A stretch of 64,000 nucleotides of DNA from Dioszegia crocea. Taxonomy: Eukaryota; Basidiomycota; Tremellomycetes; Tremellales; Bulleribasidiaceae. Location of the stretch: assembly GCA_001600615.1 (NCBI GenBank), contig BCKK01000009.1:1029213-1093212 (forward strand), in the 5' to 3' direction. The position numbers and the translations under genes are program-made. Below are positions 36,037 through 49,709 of this stretch, one piece after another (position 1 is the first letter of the stretch; each line of letters opens with the position of its first letter). The notes below the pieces were generated by a model. The model worked only from the letters and a program-made list of their open reading frames with translations, was not told the DNA's origin and ran no database searches.

Positions 36037-36484
36037 ACTGGTTCAGTGATGTGATGTGTGTAAGTGCAGTCCTATGTGAGTCAAAGTAAGTCGTGGATAT
36101 GGCAAGTGATGGTGGAGAGGGGGAATATGTATAATCTCAGAAATCGAGTGGCGAGGGAATCGACGAGGGGGGATAGGCATTTATCCCCCCTCTCTTCCCC
36201 ATTCCAGCACGTTCCACCTTATCGCTCCACTCATCATCCTTTCACAGCCTCAAACGTTCAAAGGAAGACCAGGCAGTGACGCGTCTCGGTCAAACCGGGG
36301 ATATCTGAATCGCCGACGGGAAGGAGCGATGTGGCATCTTTAGCCTCTCTCCTTGGGCCAAATCAACCATGGTATACATACCTGAACCCCCCATATTCCA
36401 TCCCTATCCCTTGACCAGTTTCAAATTCCGCTCTCTCTCCCCATTGTTGACGGGTCTTGGATCTCCTCAGTCCCCACACCTCGC
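36037..36484. other. Intergenic
   Basis: 5' flank of the coiled-coil gene and 3' flank of the aminotransferase. Pyrimidine-rich tracts near 36180-36220 suit a leader or promoter on the minus strand. No gene is seen. Confidence 0.35.
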
Positions 36485-38558
36485 CTAAGCAGCCAAATCC
36501 TCCGGGCTCTCTTCATTCCCTTTCCCCTCTGCAACATCCTCAGCCCTGACGCCCTTCCACGCCGGCACCTTGTAACTCCACTCATGGTCGATCTTGCCTC
36601 GCTGCATGCCCGTAATGGTGTCTCGGAGCAAGAGGACGAGTGGGTTATGAGGGATGGTGTACATCTGGTTGTTGTATTGGATTTGACCAATGGAGACGAC
36701 TACGACACCGGTGCCGCAACCGAACATCCTGGGAGTCAGCTCAAGTGTGCGCGGGTGAATGCACAGGCTAGGATTGTGGATGGGAGGGGGACTGGGTACA
36801 TGAGAGGTGGAGTGTGGGCTTGTAGCAGTAGTTGTAGTGACAGATGCTCGGAGGTTGGGTAAAAGAAACATCGCAGGAAAGAAACAGCACTCACCCCTTC
36901 AATGACCCATCGGCCAAACTGGACGTAATCTCCGACATGCTAATATCCCTCTCGACAACCCTGATATTCTTCGGCATGCCATCAAGCGGGAAATCCTTCC
37001 CCCCAGCCCCATGAGAGCGCAGGAGCTCAATGATGGATTCGCGGGTGATACCAGGTAGAACAATCCCGTTGGATAGAGACATGGTGATGAATTCCAAGAC
37101 TACAAAAGTCAGCTCTGTGATTCCACGGCAAGAAGGTGGAAGGCGTCTTAACTCACCACCGTCGTCAGCCTGTTTGATGATGAAGACATTCATAGCTCCC
37201 GCTTCGGAGATGAAGTCTTCTTTACCGTCACTGTGGACCCAGAGAGACATGGCGAATCCAGGTTTCTTGGCAATGGTGACGGTACCTAGAGTATCAGCTG
37301 AGTTTCATCTTTTGACACGAATGATGAAATTGTAGCTGAAGATGCAATATTCCACTGGCTGTCTCTCACGTTCGCCTGAAAGCCTGGACATACGCCAACT
37401 CACCATAGTTCGCTCCCAACTTGTAACTCCCAGTTCCTCCCGGCCAAGCCCTGATGAACTCCTTGCACGCATCAAGCTTCAGCCCTTTGCCCTCTTCCTC
37501 CGCACTGGCATAAAGCGCCTTTCCGAGGTTCACACTGGTGACGATGTAAAGCAGAGCGGCTGAGGCGTAAGGGGATTCCTTGATACCGTACGCTTCGCCA
37601 GTCTCGATCATTGTGGGTCGGATGTAGAGGTTTCCACCATCGTAGCCTGGTACGAGTGCGGATTCTGAAACGTCAGCATGACGATCAAGTGGATTGGCTG
37701 AGATGGTCTAGGCGCAGCGGTAATCATCTGAGGAAAGGTAGAAGGATAACAGCCCGGTGGGGTTAGCGGAGGAGGAAAGAAATGCAACATACCGAGCGCA
37801 ACAAGCTTGGCGAGCAAAGAGACGAGCTCGTCATTGTTCCAGTCGCACTAGAATGTCAGCTACTTCTGGAATGCTCAGATAAATCTGAGTATCAAGACGA
37901 CAACTTACTGGAAGACCCAACCTCGCGGCACTTCGCTTGAGCCGATCAAAGTTCTTACCAGGTCGGAAGAGTCTCAAATCGCCCTCTTCGGTTTTGTAGC
38001 ACTGCAGGGGTCAGTCCGATACTATTGTAGATCTATAAGGCGCCAGGTAAAGCTTATGATCGTGTGCATCTGAGGAGTGATGCTCAGGCGCAGCGCAAGG
38101 CCGGTTGACATCGCTAGCGCGCGATTTCCTTGTCACTCTGACAAATGCCTCTTTCCCAGCCCCTCCTGTTGCCTTATATCTCGGACCCTTGTTTTCCCCT
38201 ATCGCCCCTTTCGACCTCCAAGAGAGCATCCCCCATTCCCTTCGACCGACCCAGACCCAGACCCTCCAAGCCTCCAATCAAGCCATCAACCACCCCCCAA
38301 GCCAGAAAATCAACTCACCTTCATACCCTCAAAACACGTCCCGGCATACTGCATAACCCCACTAAGCGGATCGACAGTAATATCGTGCCGTGGTTCAATC
38401 TTTGCCTGACCCCATCCTGTAACATTGTTCCAAGGGATAGAAAGCATATATCGTCCGAAGTTCTCTTTTCCAGGTTGAGGGGTGTGGTTGGTAGGTAAGG
38501 GCTGGAGGTATAGGTTTTGGGCCGAGAGCGGGGCGAGCGTAGGTGGAGTTGCTGACAT
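36485..38558 (-). CDS. BAT1: Branched-chain-amino-acid aminotransferase
   Basis: This PLP enzyme transfers the amino group between Leu/Ile/Val and 2-oxoglutarate, the last step of their synthesis and the first of their breakdown. Exons: 38558-38319, 38001-37909, 37847-37793, 37664-37404, 37285-37157, 37099-36895, 36728-36485, 408 residues. Class IV landmarks: FGRYMLSIPWNNVTGWGQAK, LSGVMQYAGTCFEGMK, NLYIRPTMIETG, PGGTGSYKLGANYG (Lys binds PLP), ISEAGAMNVFI, LPGITRESIIELLR and MFGCGTGVVV. It has no obvious mitochondrial presequence, so this is more likely the cytosolic form, but a missed upstream exon cannot be excluded. Intron 1 is long (about 317 nt). A TTCCGTCGGAA dyad lies 129 bases upstream of the ATG. 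Confidence 0.95.
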
Positions 38559-39053
38559 CTTGTCTGGATGTCCTTCTCGTGAGGGAAGTCTTACTAGAGA
38601 TAGATGTGTAAGGGAGATGTAGATTGAGGAATGTAGTTACAGTGTTGACTGCCTCGAAAATTCCGAGTCGAATGCAAGGCATCCCTTTCCGTCGGAACTT
38701 TGTCAAGCTCCGGCCGAAATGCCTGATATCTATCGTCGTTAAGCCAGCTGAGTCTCTCTGGGTCTGAAGGAGGGGTGCCAGCGAGACCATATCCATCAGG
38801 GAAGCCAATGCATGTGTTAGTCTATGTGACTTATTGCTTATTGTGATACAAACTTGGACCGAGCCGGATTGTCCGACTCCCACCAGAAGAAAATTAGGAC
38901 CCGGAGATCGATACTCACACTCTCCTCAACTGACGAGAGATACCCGCATTGATCCCTTCTTTCAGTCCCATCACCCCTATCGCCGATAAAGACGAGAGGT
39001 AACACAGAATCCCGAATCTCCTTCTTCGATTGAGCGAGCCCTTTCGCCCTCAT
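38559..39053. other. Intergenic, promoter of BAT1
   Basis: Contains the dyad 38687-38697 and otherwise only the 3' flank of PAP1. A second TTCCGAGTCGAA near 38661 resembles a degenerate copy. Confidence 0.4.
38687..38697. promoter_or_regulatory. Dyad motif TTCCGTCGGAA upstream of BAT1
   Basis: Exact copy of the 11-mer found in the LRR array, here close to the start codon. The flank GGCATCCCTTTCCGTCGGA is nearly identical to the copy at 12549 (GGCATCC-TTTCCGTCGGA), so the shared site may be about 18 bp. Confidence 0.5.
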
Positions 39054-41704
<2,651 letters not shown>

Positions 41705-42468
41705 GATGAAGGAAACCTGGGAATGGGGCGGAGAGGGGTTGTTATCGTGGCTGATCTCCTGTTCCCCTGACGTGATTTAAGGGCGGAGTTTTCGCGTGTG
41801 TTTACTCTCGTGCAATTGGAGAGAAGTCTGTGACTTACTATCTATGCATCTGTATAGCTTAGGTGATGATGAGAATGGTATAAGAGAGAACAATACCCAT
41901 CAGAGCCAGGCGGTTGAGCAGGGGGCAGGCGGCGATCGCCGGACATTCCTCGGACGCGAAAGTGGCGCCAGGGCCGAACCGCCACGAAGGACTCGATCCA
42001 AGGTATGAGCCCAACAGTAACAAGATTGAGAAGCAGGCTCGACGTACAGCAGGATAGAGGCGCCAATACCATCTAATATGATATGGGTTTGACACATTTT
42101 GAGCATTGAAGATGAGCACGCTCTTACTGAATCCCCAAGATGCGACCATTCTCAGCCTGCGGTCATAGATGATTGCCCCGCCAATTGTGCTGATATACAG
42201 ATAAATGATACTTGATATACCAGAGTTGACGTACGAGGAGCTATTACAGTCTCAGCACATGCACATGTTGGCGTACATGAGGTGCCTACCAAGTCCGCTG
42301 CACCGGTTTATCTCGACCTTGCGCATGAAACGCTCGTCATCGAGCACAAAGGAATCAAGGGGCTGTGCGAGTCGAGTCGATTGATCACAGTGTATCACCT
42401 CATTCTTCCATTCATATCGGTGGCAAATGCCCTCTCGGCCTTGGTCAAAGCCAGCTGATCCCCTTGAC

Positions 42469-42517
<49 letters not shown>

Positions 42518-42626
42518 TCCTCTCGTTCTCTGGCTTTACCTCTGCCTTTCACCAACATCGATCACTCACACATATCACACATACAGCTCCACTCGGCCGC
42601 AGTCTGCGCTTGACCAGCAGCACATT
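41705..42626. other. Divergent intergenic region with a long C run
   Basis: The 5' flank of PAP1 and of the small + strand gene. It includes the 45-C homopolymer at 42472-42516. No gene is seen. Confidence 0.4.
42472..42516 (+). repeat. Homopolymer of 45 C
   Basis: Forty-five consecutive C between CAGT and GTCC, about 110 bases before the next ATG. The run encodes the poly-Pro seen in overlapping frames, which are not genes. Length in the assembly may be inexact. Confidence 0.98.
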
Positions 42627-42967
42627 ATGTCGACTGGTCGATTCACCTATGGTTCGCAAGGCAGCATCCGCAGCTGCTTGTCCATGTACGGCAGAAACGG
42701 GGCAACTGAGTCGACACGAACCCTTGCCCCGTCGGAGCTCTCAGTAAACGAGGGAGGCGTAAGTCTTCATGTCATACTGCAGAGCGTTCACAGACCGAAA
42801 ACCTGCACAATGACCATACTGACAGACATCAGACCGAGTCTACCTGGGGCGGCGCAAACCAATGTCCTCGTGAGGACATGCCTATGAAGCCGAAGCCAGG
42901 AACGCAGTTATCTCGAGGTACAATCTACACAGGCGACGTTAGCATGGGCAGTGAGGCCGAGGCTTGA
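42627..42967 (+). CDS. Small unknown protein, two exons
   Basis: Exons 42627-42758 and 42833-42967 give 88 residues. Donor GTAAGT, acceptor preceded by ACTGACAGACATCAG, both exons whole codons. The protein is small, Ser/Thr/Gly-rich and hydrophilic: MSTGRFTYGSQGSIRSCLSM, then TESTWGGANQCPREDMPM and a tail RGTIYTGDVSMGSEAEA. No domain is recognised. The upstream leader carries the poly-C run. A small stress-type or regulatory protein is possible, but this is a guess. Confidence 0.55.
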
Positions 42968-43763
42968 TAGGGGACGGGGCGATCGCTTGTGTTGAAGCGT
43001 GGACCGGAGGCAGGATATTGGCTGCCAACTTAAATCTATGATCGATTGAAGAGCGCTCAGCGGAGAGCTCTTTGATGGGTACTGGATTGATGGATGCTGG
43101 AGGACGTCTGAGCCATCTGACCATCTTTTAGTCCTAGCCTGAGTGCGTGATGAGATGTAGCGCGGTACACATTGTGATGGGAACGTCATGTGGAAATGGG
43201 GGGCTTAGATCAACAAAAAAATTGGGGATGGTTGCCACGAGCCATTGCTAAATGGATGCCGGTCAAACTGCGCACGATAGACCTTCACCTGTCGCACAAT
43301 TTATCGGTCACTCGCCGCAAATCCTGGGCGCCCTCGCCATTATCTCGTCAGAGGCCAAGAAAGCCTTCCACTTCCCAGAAGATGTCTCTCGCCATCCTCG
43401 GCGATATCGCCGCATCCAAGCCTATTCGGCCGTAAATCGAAGCACACTGAAGACTCAGTGGCCTGTTCAGGCCTACACGCCGAAGGCTGAAGAGTGTGGC
43501 GCGAGCTGTCACGCGTGTAAGGGGGTGCTTTCCTTTGTGCTTGCGTCTTGCGACCCCGAGCGGGAGGTCAAGTAGCTCACTCTGGAGCTTGAGGGACTTG
43601 GGTCAGCTTGCTTCCGTCGAGACATATAAGCTGGACCCCCAGCCGTCACATTTAATTTGTGATTCCTCCACCTCCCTCACTACTTCCACTATCCACCACA
43701 ACATACAACTTGCACATCACACATACGGCCATCTGTTCCACTGCACGTACGCTCATTTACATC
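42968..43763. other. Intergenic
   Basis: Several overlapping frames (for example 43252-43575 and 43496-44170 on +) read through this region but lack an expected intron structure or recognisable motif. A pyrimidine-rich leader with ACAACATACAACTTGCACATC precedes the next gene. Confidence 0.35.
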
Positions 43764-44216
43764 ATGGCATCCCCTTCGACAACCACATCCGCCGGAAAGA
43801 CGGTCCCCGGGTTCTCCAAGTACTCTTCCACGCTCGATCCCGCTACCACAATCTCCAGCGCCCAAGGTTCTCACGTCAAAGGCGAATACGAGCATCAAGG
43901 ATCAGCTGGGGATGGGTTGCGCAGAATTCACCAAGCCTCTGGGGGGATCCACGCAGGCACGAACGAGGGCGATACTACCAAGGTCAGAGAGACTTGCGAC
44001 CACTATCCATGATGTCGCGAAATCAATCTTTAGAGCTGAAGGCTGATGTTGCAGTTCCTCGAGGAAGAAGGTTCCGCCTACCTGTCTTTCCGCGATTTCG
44101 AGGATCCTGCTCAGGAGACTGCCGGGACCGAGCGAGAAGAAAAGGCTTCACATGCTCTGACGAAGATTGAGAAGCGCCTGCAGAAAGCGGGGCGTCCTGT
44201 TCGAGTACGTGAATAG
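43764..44216 (+). CDS. Small hydrophilic unknown protein, two exons
   Basis: Exons 43764-43982 and 44055-44216 give 126 residues, ending at TAG after RPVRVRE. The intron has GTCAGA and a GGCTGATGTTGCAG end, in frame. Residues 1-73 are Ser/Thr/Gly-rich (SKYSSTLDPATTISSAQGSH). Residues 74-126 are charged and probably helical (EEKASHALTKIEKRLQKAG). The last codons overlap a good donor (GTACGT at 44205), so an alternative third exon beginning near 44263 is possible, but its translation looks poor. A long C/A-rich leader and compact size suggest a well-expressed small protein. Function unknown. Confidence 0.6.
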
Positions 44217-44607
44217 CTTTGCAGAGGGGATGGTCCTTGAGGATCTCGTTTGATCGATCCAGGATGTCAACCTAGAAGTTCAACCATGCATTCTTCCCAC
44301 GAGACCAAACTTGTTCTGTCTGCACCTTCTTGAGCACCTTTCACCCTTCATACATGTCGCCAGGCCCGACTTACATACGTCGAGCTATACTGAGAGTCGA
44401 GGAATGAGCCGATCGTGACGACGAAGTGCGTGCGTGCGCGGTGGCCTTCGCGAAAGCCACTTACTGAAGTCCATCCCAGCCGAGCACATAAAACCCGCCT
44501 GACCTAACACATCTCCGGTACATACAGCATGTGAGCCCAAATATAAGGCGTTCACCCCCAGAATATGAAGACAACCGCGATCCAACGTCCCACGACTTCC
44601 ACTTTCC
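44217..44607. other. Convergent intergenic region
   Basis: 3' flanks of the small + gene and arrestin-like copy A. No feature recognised. Confidence 0.35.
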
Positions 44608-46790
44608 TCATCTAGACCTCTCCCTCTCCATACTCCTCCCTCTTCCCCTCTCATCACACTCCTTCCTGACCCTCCTCGCCTCCCTTTCTTCCTCCCCCGG
44701 CCCATCCCCATCCGCCCTAATACCCTCCGTCGCAAACCTTTTCATTCTCGTAACAATATCCCCAGCGTCCAATCCACACGCACACAGATCCCACCCAGTC
44801 GGCAAACTCCACCCACCCGTAGCGAGTGAGTTATACCTCTGACAACAGGCCACACAGTATCCGTCCCCTATTGTGATTTTCCGGGTTTCGTAATCGTGTC
44901 GAGCGTGCGGAACTGCAGTTTCGGGACAGAGAGTGCAGAGTTGGTTGGTCGGTAAACAGGTTTTGCCGCATGTTGTGCAGGGTTCATTGGGTGATGATTG
45001 GGATTGTGTGTCTAGATAATTAGAAAGGGTATTCGAGGATGGTGGTCGCAAGACTTACACATTGGTAGATCCAATAGAGCAGGTATGAGGGCGCAAGAAG
45101 GTAAGATGAGGGGTTTCGTCACTTGCAGAAACCTCAATCCGCCCGGTCCAGGCTCGGGTAACAATTCCCCTCTGTCGTCTTCTCCCCAAACAGAGAAATA
45201 CACCTCGTATACGAGGACATGAGACACCTTGATGGGAGTGATGATTCTGGACCATCAGCAAATATATGAAAAGGGCAGGTTATTGACTTACCCTGGCAGT
45301 GTTGTAGGTCGGCCTCGATCATCTTTAGGCATATATGCCGTACCTGAAATCATACACTCTCCTTCATCGTCCCCTCCAGATTCTTTACCCCGCCATACTG
45401 CTGCATGACCCAAACCGGGCCGTCGAACACCTTGATCAGGTTTGACCCCGCGCTCAATGATTGAGAAGAGTCGAGATGAACTGTGGGGTTTGACTAACTC
45501 CGGATCATCTCTTGGGGAAGTTATCGTATGGGTTTGCCGGACCAAGAGGCGCCATGAGAAGATTGTAGTTTTGGGGTTGAGCGAGGGGAGGGTCAAGCGG
45601 GCATGGATAGGTCCACCAATCGAGAACTGGATCATCAGCTGATTGTCTTCGTCGATAGAGACAGAGATCACTCACAACATCCGAGAAAATCTTCAAATCC
45701 CAAACTCCTATTCCCGGCGCCACACCACTTTGCCTCAAGTCCAAATCGGTAAAGTTCCCAGTAGGGTTTGGGTTGTGCATCACCATGATACTCCTAACCT
45801 CCTGGATAGTACCCACAATCCAATCATCCCCTTGCTTTGGCACCTGCTCTTGCGCCGAGCCGGCACCTTGGCCATACGGATCCGCCTGAGACTGCTCATA
45901 GCTCGGCACTAAGGGCATTTCTAGCTCTTCCTGCCGGGTGATAGAGAATGATGCGGCGGCAGTGAGCATTGGCGATAGGCTGGTAGGGCTAAGCCGGGGT
46001 GAGGCTGACGGGGAAGGGGATCCAGAGGGCATGTGAGAGCCGCTCGGAGACGAGTATGATCCGCGTCGAGAGGTAGAGAATGAGCCTCGGGATGATTCGC
46101 GTCGACGTCCGAATCCGAATAGCGATAGTGCCGATGATTCAGGTTCGGGTAATCCTTCAAGCTCCGCAAATAGTTCTTGAGTGACTTTACCGTTATGGTG
46201 CCAGTCGTGAGGGGAGAATGTGGAGGGTAGGATAAGAGTGAATTCGAATCTGGACCAATCAGTACTGACTGGCAAATGGCGGGAGACGACTTACCTCTGG
46301 ATACCTTCGTCTAGGATTATACCGTCCGAGTTCCCACCCATTAACTCCACCTTTCGCTCAAAGATCGTGTCCTCTTCCCAACCTCTACCTGGGCCCATGT
46401 TCAGCCTACACTTCGTCCTGACTCCGACGCGTACAGATTTACACCTCCTTTTGGCTGTACCTCCCGCTCCAGCGCGAGGGATGTGGACCTCGAGTACACC
46501 AGAAAGTAGTTGATCGTCCCTCGGACCTTCGGACCGGGCGTGAGGCCATAGCGGGTCGTCGGGAGGATTCATGAAGATGGAGCCGAATGTGGGTAGGCGG
46601 AGCTGGTTCGTTAGCTTGTGAACTAGGGAGAAATATAGTACACTCAGCTTACCTGGAGGGTTATCCTACTGCTCTCCTTCTTGTATGCGACGATGTTGCT
46701 CGAAGACGACGATGATGAGGCACCGGGCAAAGACCGAGCTGGAGACCCACTCCGGCTCCCGCTAGGCGACAGAAGTCTGAGGACGCTCAT
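44608..46790 (-). CDS. Arrestin-like protein, tandem copy A
   Basis: First copy in coordinate order of a six-gene array. Exons 46790-46653, 46602-46295, 46249-45676, 45626-45292, 45246-45059, 45011-44608, 648 residues, the longest copy. An arrestin-type beta-sandwich N-domain is suggested by RITLQLRLPTFGSIFM, PPDDPLWPHARSE, DDQLLSGVLEVHIP, KSVRVGVRTKCRL, the WEEDTIFE strand and FEFTLILPSTFSPHDWHHNG, and a C-domain by ARLTLPSLNPKTTIFSWRLL and RQTHTITSPRD. A Ser-rich loop (about 190-250) precedes the conserved LVPSYEQSQA motif. The tail has CTTCGKTC, LCTLC, CVACC and LCACGLDAGDIVTRMKRFAT, a likely metal-binding cluster. Exon 1 has a Ser-repeat insert absent from other copies. Alpha-arrestins recruit ubiquitin ligases to transporters; whether these do is unknown. 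Confidence 0.82.
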
Positions 46791-47189
46791 TGCGTTCTGG
46801 ATGCGTTTGGTTCACGGTGGATCTGCTGTTATTGTAAGGTAATGTGAGTCTATTCGATTGGTGGGTGCTACTCTCGAGTCAGTAATGGTCTGTTGTATAT
46901 CCATAACTATCCCTGGAACATGATGGAACATTAGATGATTGAGTCGAATGTTCCTTATAAAGCCAAGCTTCGGGCCGCTCATTGCCGATCCCCCGAAGAT
47001 AGATTGTGCCTGATTACGGCATGCCCGACGGGCACCTCGGCCGAAGGTGTGGCATAGAAGAGTCATAGGAGGGCCAAGCTGAGAAGGGACTCGAGGAGCA
47101 CAACAGGATGGGCATGCCTGAGCCGGGCAGGAAGACAGGAAGACTTCCAAGCTTTCAGCGCCCAGTATCAGAGTCAAAAACATCAAAAG
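46791..47189. other. Spacer A/B
   Basis: Promoter side of copy A. The stretch 47090-47189 continues some + strand open frames that are shadows of copy B. No feature is recognised. Confidence 0.35.
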
Positions 47190-49266
47190 CTACGCCAGGT
47201 TCCCCGCCCTTGCCAACCCCCTCTGACCCCTCTCCGCAACCTCCTTCCGACCCCTCGCCTCCATCTCCTCTACACTATGCCCTCCAGCAGCAGTCCCCAC
47301 CGTCGCAAACATCTTCATCCGCTCCGCAATATCCCCCGCAGCCAGCCCACACGCGCACAACTTCCAACCATGCGTATCAAACTCTGTCGAATCGTGCTTC
47401 GGGCTACACTCGGCGCAGAGGGTGACGCGGCAGGGATGAGCCTTTTTGGTTTGATCGGTGTTGGTGGATCCAGAATTGAGGATGGAGGGTGGGTGGAGGG
47501 TGTCGACGGTTGATTTTGGAGGACAGCTGAGGCAGATGGGGGTGTTGATGGGGTCGTCGCAGGTTTCGCAAGGCTCGATGGATGGGCGTTGTTGGTCTGC
47601 TTTATTAGTTTGAGAGCATACAGATTGCCATCGCATATCTAGACTCACACTTAGGTAGATCCAATAGCGAAGGGATCAAGGCGCAAGACGGAAGGATGAG
47701 AGGTTTGGATACCTGTAGAGATCGCATTCCACCCGGACCGGGAGTAGGCATTGGTTTCCCTCGATCGTCCTCTCCCCAGACAGAGAAGAAGACCTGGAAC
47801 CATAGTACATGGGATACCTTGATTGGCGTGACGATGCTATTGAGTCAGCTCGTTATATCTATACTGAACACTCAACCAGGCAAAGTCGTCGGTCGACCAC
47901 AATCGTCCCTCGGCATATTCGCCGTCCCGCCCATCAGGCACTCGCCCTCATCCGTCCCGCCCGCTCCCGTACCGCGCCACACGGCCTTGACGTCCTTCCC
48001 TGGATTACGGATATACAGAGGTCTAACACCTCGCTCGGTAATGACAAATAGCCGGAACGGGTGGAGAGGTTTGCTCTTCTTCGGGTCGTCGCGGGGTGAA
48101 GTGACGGTATGGGTTTGACGAACGACGAGGCGCCATGAGAAGATTGTGGTGCAGGGATTGAGAGAGGGTAGGTTGATGCTGACGGTGATTGGTCCACCGA
48201 TCGAGAACTGGTCGTTAGCTTTGTGTGAAAACGGTCAACTCACCACATCTGAGAATATCTTCAAATCCCAAATCCCAACTCCTAGCGAAAAACCATTTTG
48301 CCTTATATCTAGGTCATTCGCATCGCCCGAAGGATTCGGGTTATGCATCACCATGACACTCTGTACCGTCTCAATAGTTCCAACTATCCAATCTGCTGAT
48401 GGCTCGGTGTTGCCAGACAGGAAATCTGCTGTGGCTTGGGACTGATTGTAGCTGGGCGCAAAGGGGCACCGGGCGTCTTCTTGTCTGGATATCGAGAGTG
48501 ATCCGGCGTCCGAGAGCATGGGCGATATAAGGGGTGTAGAAGACGGAGCAGAGGAAGATGTAGAGGAGCGTCGAGAAAGTGCAGGTGCGCGCGATGATTG
48601 GGAAGATGCCGAACTCCGTCGTCGACCGAAACCGAATAGCGATAAAGCGCTGAATGTTGGTGATTCAGGTTGGGGTACACCTTCGAGAATAGCAAAGACC
48701 TCTTGTATGACTTTACCGTCCGAGTGCCAATCGTGAGGAGCGAGTGAAGAGGGGATGATGAGAGTGAATTCGAATCTGCTTCATCAGCCTGATACGGGTT
48801 GGGAAAACTTACAATTGTACCCCTTCGTGCAAAGTGATACCATCCGAATTCCCACCGAGCATCTCCACCCTGCGTTCAAATATCACATCCTCTTCCCATC
48901 CCCTTCCTGATCCCATATTCAGCCTGACTATGGTCCGTATCCCCACTCGAACAGATTTGCACCGTCGCCCGACCCCCGAAGAAGTCAGAGGCACATGGAT
49001 CTCCAATACGCCAGAAAGGAGTTGATCGTCCCTTGGTAGTTCTTCTGAACGCGCATGTGGCCAGAGAGGGTCGTCAGGGGGTTTCATAAAGATTGTTCCG
49101 AATGTCGGTAGGTGGATCTGGATATCAGCGCGGATTTCCATACACTTTTCTCTTCACGTACCTTTAGAGTTATCGGCTCACTCTCCCATGTATGAGAAGG
49201 CGCAATAAGATGAGCGACACTAGGCATGGCGTGTCGTTTCGGCGCACAGCGGCGGAAGATACTCAT
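47190..49266 (-). CDS. Arrestin-like protein, tandem copy B, broken splice donor
   Basis: Exons by homology: 49266-49162, 49117-48813, 48775-48244, 48207-47876, 47836-47649, 47596-47190, 622 residues if intron 4 is removed exactly. Motifs are intact: PPDDPLWPHARSE, QLFEFTLIIP, APSYNQSQA and TLPSLNP. The tail has CETCDDPINTPICLSC, LCAECSPKHDSTEFD and LCACGLAAGDIAERMK. The first exon is diverged (MSIFRRCAPKRHAMP). The donor of intron 4 reads CCTGG|TTGAG where copies A, C, D, E and F have CCNGG|GTRNG. Using the shifted GTTGAG one base earlier moves the frame and stops near the end of exon 5. So B either uses a rare TT-AG site, makes a shortened protein without the Cys tail, or is newly inactive. 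Confidence 0.7.
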
Positions 49267-49709
49267 ACTTAGGACAAGAGACTAGATGTGAATAGATCCG
49301 AAGAAATCCTTCGGATTGGTAAGTCACACGCGGGGCTTGCTCGTCAGTCATGCTTAGTCAGTGCCAGCCGTTGAAGAGGCCGGCTTTGCCGACGGCCCAC
49401 CCAAGCAGCCAGATCTAACATGAGGGCCATGTGACAATTGCAGACTGCGAGATGACTTTGTAAAAGACCGAGATCGATGTTGGATCGATGTTGCTTTTCG
49501 ACGCGCCATTTGGCTGTGAGTCCCAAATCTCCCGAAGGGGCAATTCGCGCCAGGCACGATACCTCCACATTCCTCCGTTTAACCCTATGAAGCCCTATGG
49601 GTAGTGCCGGGCAGTTAGCTGTACGGCTGCGTCTCACACTCCCAGGAGTACAATATTGCACTATGATCTTCTACGGACATGAATACAACAAGATCTTCAT
49701 ATAATATTG
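49267..49709. other. Spacer B/C
   Basis: Upstream of copy B. No coding support and no dyad motif. Confidence 0.35.

Noticed and set aside
42365..42747. Proline-run proteins on +
   Set aside because: They only translate the C homopolymer and end without a family match; the small gene at 42627 has a better model.
43252..44170. Overlapping + frames of 107 and 224 codons
   Set aside because: Arg/Ser-rich shadow translations, partly out of frame over the gene at 43764.
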